Shown here in pieces: positions 7,153-8,360 of a stretch of 8,360 nt of DNA (position 1 is the first letter of the stretch; the number at the start of each line of letters is the position of its first letter). This stretch comes from Euryarchaeota archaeon UBA128 (GTDB lineage Archaea > Thermoplasmatota > Poseidoniia > Poseidoniales > Poseidoniaceae). The position numbers were made by a program, and so were the translations under genes. The notes under the pieces were generated by a model, which saw only the letters and a list, made by a program, of their open reading frames with translations, did not search any database and had not been told where the DNA came from. The stretch spans positions 1 through 8,360 of the forward strand of contig DALZ01000039.1 in assembly GCA_002496955.1 (NCBI GenBank), written 5' to 3'.

Positions 7153-7557
7153 ATGGGGACGAAAGAATCGAAGTCCCGAGATTTCGATCACCTCATCGAA
7201 CAGAACTCCACAGAATTGACTTTCTTATCGGCGTATGGTGGCTTGGTCAATGATGCATCAGACCCCGCCAGTGTGTTTCTTGCAATCAAGCGCTTCTTAT
7301 CGTCCGGAGGGGTAGAATTTTCTGAAACCAAAGATAAATTATTACTTGATTTTGGTTATGTCAAAGTTGTTGATAATGGTTGTAAGGTACACTTTAAGGG
7401 CAAATCGCTGCCGTTGGTAGGCAGTGATCTGACCCAAGCGGGATTTGTTGATGGCAAACTCCCTGTCCGCAAAGGCTCCTGCACCGTAATTCTACAACAG
7501 TGGGATGTTGAACAACGCCGTTTCATTGAAAGGCTGGTAGAGCATCTGCGAAATTAG
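7153..7557 (+). CDS. Small hypothetical protein (134 residues)
   Basis: I do not recognise the family. From the ATG at 7153 the protein has a charged N-terminus (MGTKESKSRDFD), then a probably helical segment (residues 10-50, ending AIKRFLSSGG). A beta-rich middle follows (about 54-80, LLLDFGYVKVV and GCKVHFKG), then a second strand pair around 98-116, and a C-terminal amphipathic helix (QRRFIERLVEHLRN). Cysteines at 77 and 110 form no CxxC zinc motif. There is no signal peptide or membrane segment, so it is probably a soluble alpha/beta cytoplasmic protein. It is divergent from the PIN-TPR gene across about 90 bp and its stop overlaps that of the convergent PUA gene. It is believed to be real because it fills the gap exactly and has a ribosome site. 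The function is unknown. Confidence 0.75.
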   Translation: MGTKESKSRDFDHLIEQNSTELTFLSAYGGLVNDASDPASVFLAIKRFLSSGGVEFSETKDKLLLDFGYVKVVDNGCKVHFKGKSLPLVGSDLTQAGFVDGKLPVRKGSCTVILQQWDVEQRRFIERLVEHLRN

Positions 7558-8063
7558 GGCTCCATTTCCCATAATTCATCGCCAAACCAGTGCAATGTCT
7601 TGATTCCCTTGCCTTTGTTTGACTCAATCATCTCCTGTCCGGTCATTTTCGACCAACCTATAGCTAGCGGTTTCTTGTGCGTCATATCTCTTATCCACAC
7701 CAACTCACCCACCTCAATTTCCTCATCAGCAGCCTGTATTCCGGCAACCATACAATCAGCTCCGTTCATCAAAAACGGAATTGCTCCGTGGTCAACTTCC
7801 ACCCACTTTGCTGCATCTGTGTGCTCTAGAAAACCCCTCAGAGTTAGGAAGGCAAATCGGGTTCTTTCTGCGTTTTGAACTTCGATTGCTTTGGCTACTT
7901 TATCGACGAAAACCATTTGCCACGGGCCATATTCGGCCATCTCGAGAAACGCTCCGTCAACAGATAAATCAATTCCAAGGGATTCCTCCAATGCCTTCAG
8001 CAATGGTGCGATATGCTTGCGACGCACAGGTCGACGTTTGCGTAGAGTCCACTCTTTGCCCAT
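7554..8063 (-). CDS. PUA-domain RNA-binding protein, MCT-1/Tma20-like
   Basis: The protein has 169 residues. The C-terminal part (about 86-165) is a PUA domain. It shows WVEVDHGAIPFLMNGADCM, then GIQAADEEIEVGELVWI, PLAIGWSKMTGQEM and GKGIKTLHWFGDELW, which follow the PUA pattern of archaeal and MCT-1-type proteins. The N-terminal part (1-80) has a basic start (KEWTLRKRRPVRRKH) and an alpha/beta domain like the MCT-1 N-terminus (GPWQMVFVDK). Eukaryotic MCT-1/Tma20 proteins work with DENR, or as part of eIF2D, on the small ribosomal subunit during initiation and recycling. The archaeal relatives are taken to bind rRNA or tRNA, so a translation-linked role is inference. The start is supported by an AGGA seven bases upstream. 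The gene is alone on its strand, divergent from the FAH-family gene across 78 bp. Confidence 0.9.
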   Translation of the reverse strand: MGKEWTLRKRRPVRRKHIAPLLKALEESLGIDLSVDGAFLEMAEYGPWQMVFVDKVAKAIEVQNAERTRFAFLTLRGFLEHTDAAKWVEVDHGAIPFLMNGADCMVAGIQAADEEIEVGELVWIRDMTHKKPLAIGWSKMTGQEMIESNKGKGIKTLHWFGDELWEMEP

Positions 8064-8070
8064 TAAACAG

Positions 8071-8074
8071 TCCT
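8071..8074 (-). promoter_or_regulatory. Shine-Dalgarno-like AGGA for the PUA gene
   Basis: On the minus strand AGGA stands seven bases before the ATG at 8063. It is short but at good spacing, and it supports this start codon. Confidence 0.45.
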
Positions 8075-8141
8075 TGAGAATCTAGCCTTTGACAGTTATC
8101 TCCGGCGTGTGGTTGATGAGCCTGTTTCCTTTGGCAGTCTT

Positions 8142-8360
8142 ATGGCCCTGTGGTGTTCAATTCGGACATTTGCTAAGCACGCCGAAGAATTGGGAAATCA
8201 ACAGCCACTAGAGCCGATATTCTTTGTCAAACCAAATAACTGTATTCAGCGTAGTGGGCCGATCCAAGTTTCCACTCACCCGGGAAGCGTTCATCATGAA
8301 ATAGAATGCGTAATCAAGCTGGGTAACGATCTTGCCCCAGAGGCAATCGCTGTTGGTCTA
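8142..8360 (+). CDS. Fumarylacetoacetate hydrolase (FAH) family protein, N-terminal part
   Basis: Only the first 73 residues are present; the gene runs off the right edge. The start MALWCSIRTFAKHAEELG matches the usual opening of small FAH-family enzymes (C-x-G-R-N-Y-x-x-H-A-x-E-L-G). It is followed by PLEPIFFVKPNNCI and by GSVHHEIECVIKLG, where E53 and E55 correspond to the metal-binding glutamates of the HHExE motif. Family members are Mg/Mn-dependent hydrolases or decarboxylases of 2-oxo and beta-keto acids such as acylpyruvates and oxaloacetate. The exact substrate cannot be read from this fragment. The normally conserved RNY is RTF here. The frame stays open back to 8067, with a GTG at 8109, but family alignment favours the ATG at 8142. 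No clear ribosome site precedes it. Confidence 0.85.
   Translation, partial: MALWCSIRTFAKHAEELGNQQPLEPIFFVKPNNCIQRSGPIQVSTHPGSVHHEIECVIKLGNDLAPEAIAVGL

Noticed and set aside
5175..7557. Toxin-antitoxin system (VapC-like PIN plus small neighbour as antitoxin)
   Set aside because: The PIN protein is 628 residues with a TPR-like scaffold. The small gene is divergent, not in an operon, and shows no DNA-binding antitoxin motif such as AbrB or RHH.
7600..8085. Open frames on the + strand opposite the PUA gene
   Set aside because: The minus-strand PUA domain is unmistakable, and these frames have no family signature.
1..8360. Insertion sequences, integrase, tRNA or rRNA genes, defence genes
   Set aside because: No transposase or integrase motifs, terminal inverted repeats, cloverleaf or rRNA segments were seen; coding sequence fills almost the whole window.

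Overview
The window looks archaeal. The best guess is a marine Euryarchaeon of the Marine Group II / Candidatus Poseidoniales type. This rests on the gene content: an MCT-1-like PUA protein with an archaeal/eukaryotic flavour, a PIN-domain RNase-like protein, and a very large secreted kexin-like protease. The protease carries calcium-binding TSP3 repeats, MopE-like Cys/Asp repeats, a sequon-rich Ig-like stalk and a C-terminal membrane anchor. Genes are tightly packed, base composition is moderate, and some starts have short Shine-Dalgarno-like sites (GAGGT, GGTGA, AGGA). The lineage is inference and could not be checked here.

Layout, left to right. (1) A probably 5'-truncated + strand gene (1-1620) encodes an unrecognised, Cys-containing, beta-rich and probably extracellular protein. 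(2) It abuts, stop codon to stop codon with no spacer, a convergent 1153-residue S8B-type protease gene (5082-1621, -). (3) A 92-nt gap holding palindromes, a direct repeat and the protease ribosome-binding site separates it from a co-directional gene (7061-5175, -). That gene encodes a PIN-nuclease domain fused to a TPR-like helical array and a C-terminal beta-rich domain. (4) Divergent from it is a small unrecognised gene (7153-7557, +). (5) That gene's stop codon overlaps the stop of a convergent MCT-1-like PUA-domain gene (8063-7554, -). (6) Divergent from the PUA gene is the start of a fumarylacetoacetate hydrolase (FAH) family gene (8142 to beyond the window edge, +).

Gene orientation is + - - + - +, so almost every gene is its own transcription unit. 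The one same-strand pair is separated by a gap that can hold a promoter. There is no clear operon, mobile element, CRISPR array, tRNA or rRNA. Two themes appear: a cell-surface or extracellular theme on the left (the secreted unknown and the anchored protease) and an RNA/translation theme on the right (PIN-TPR protein, PUA protein). The most unusual items are the interleaved TSP3/MopE architecture of the protease and the PIN-TPR-beta fusion. I found no convincing complete new multi-gene system.
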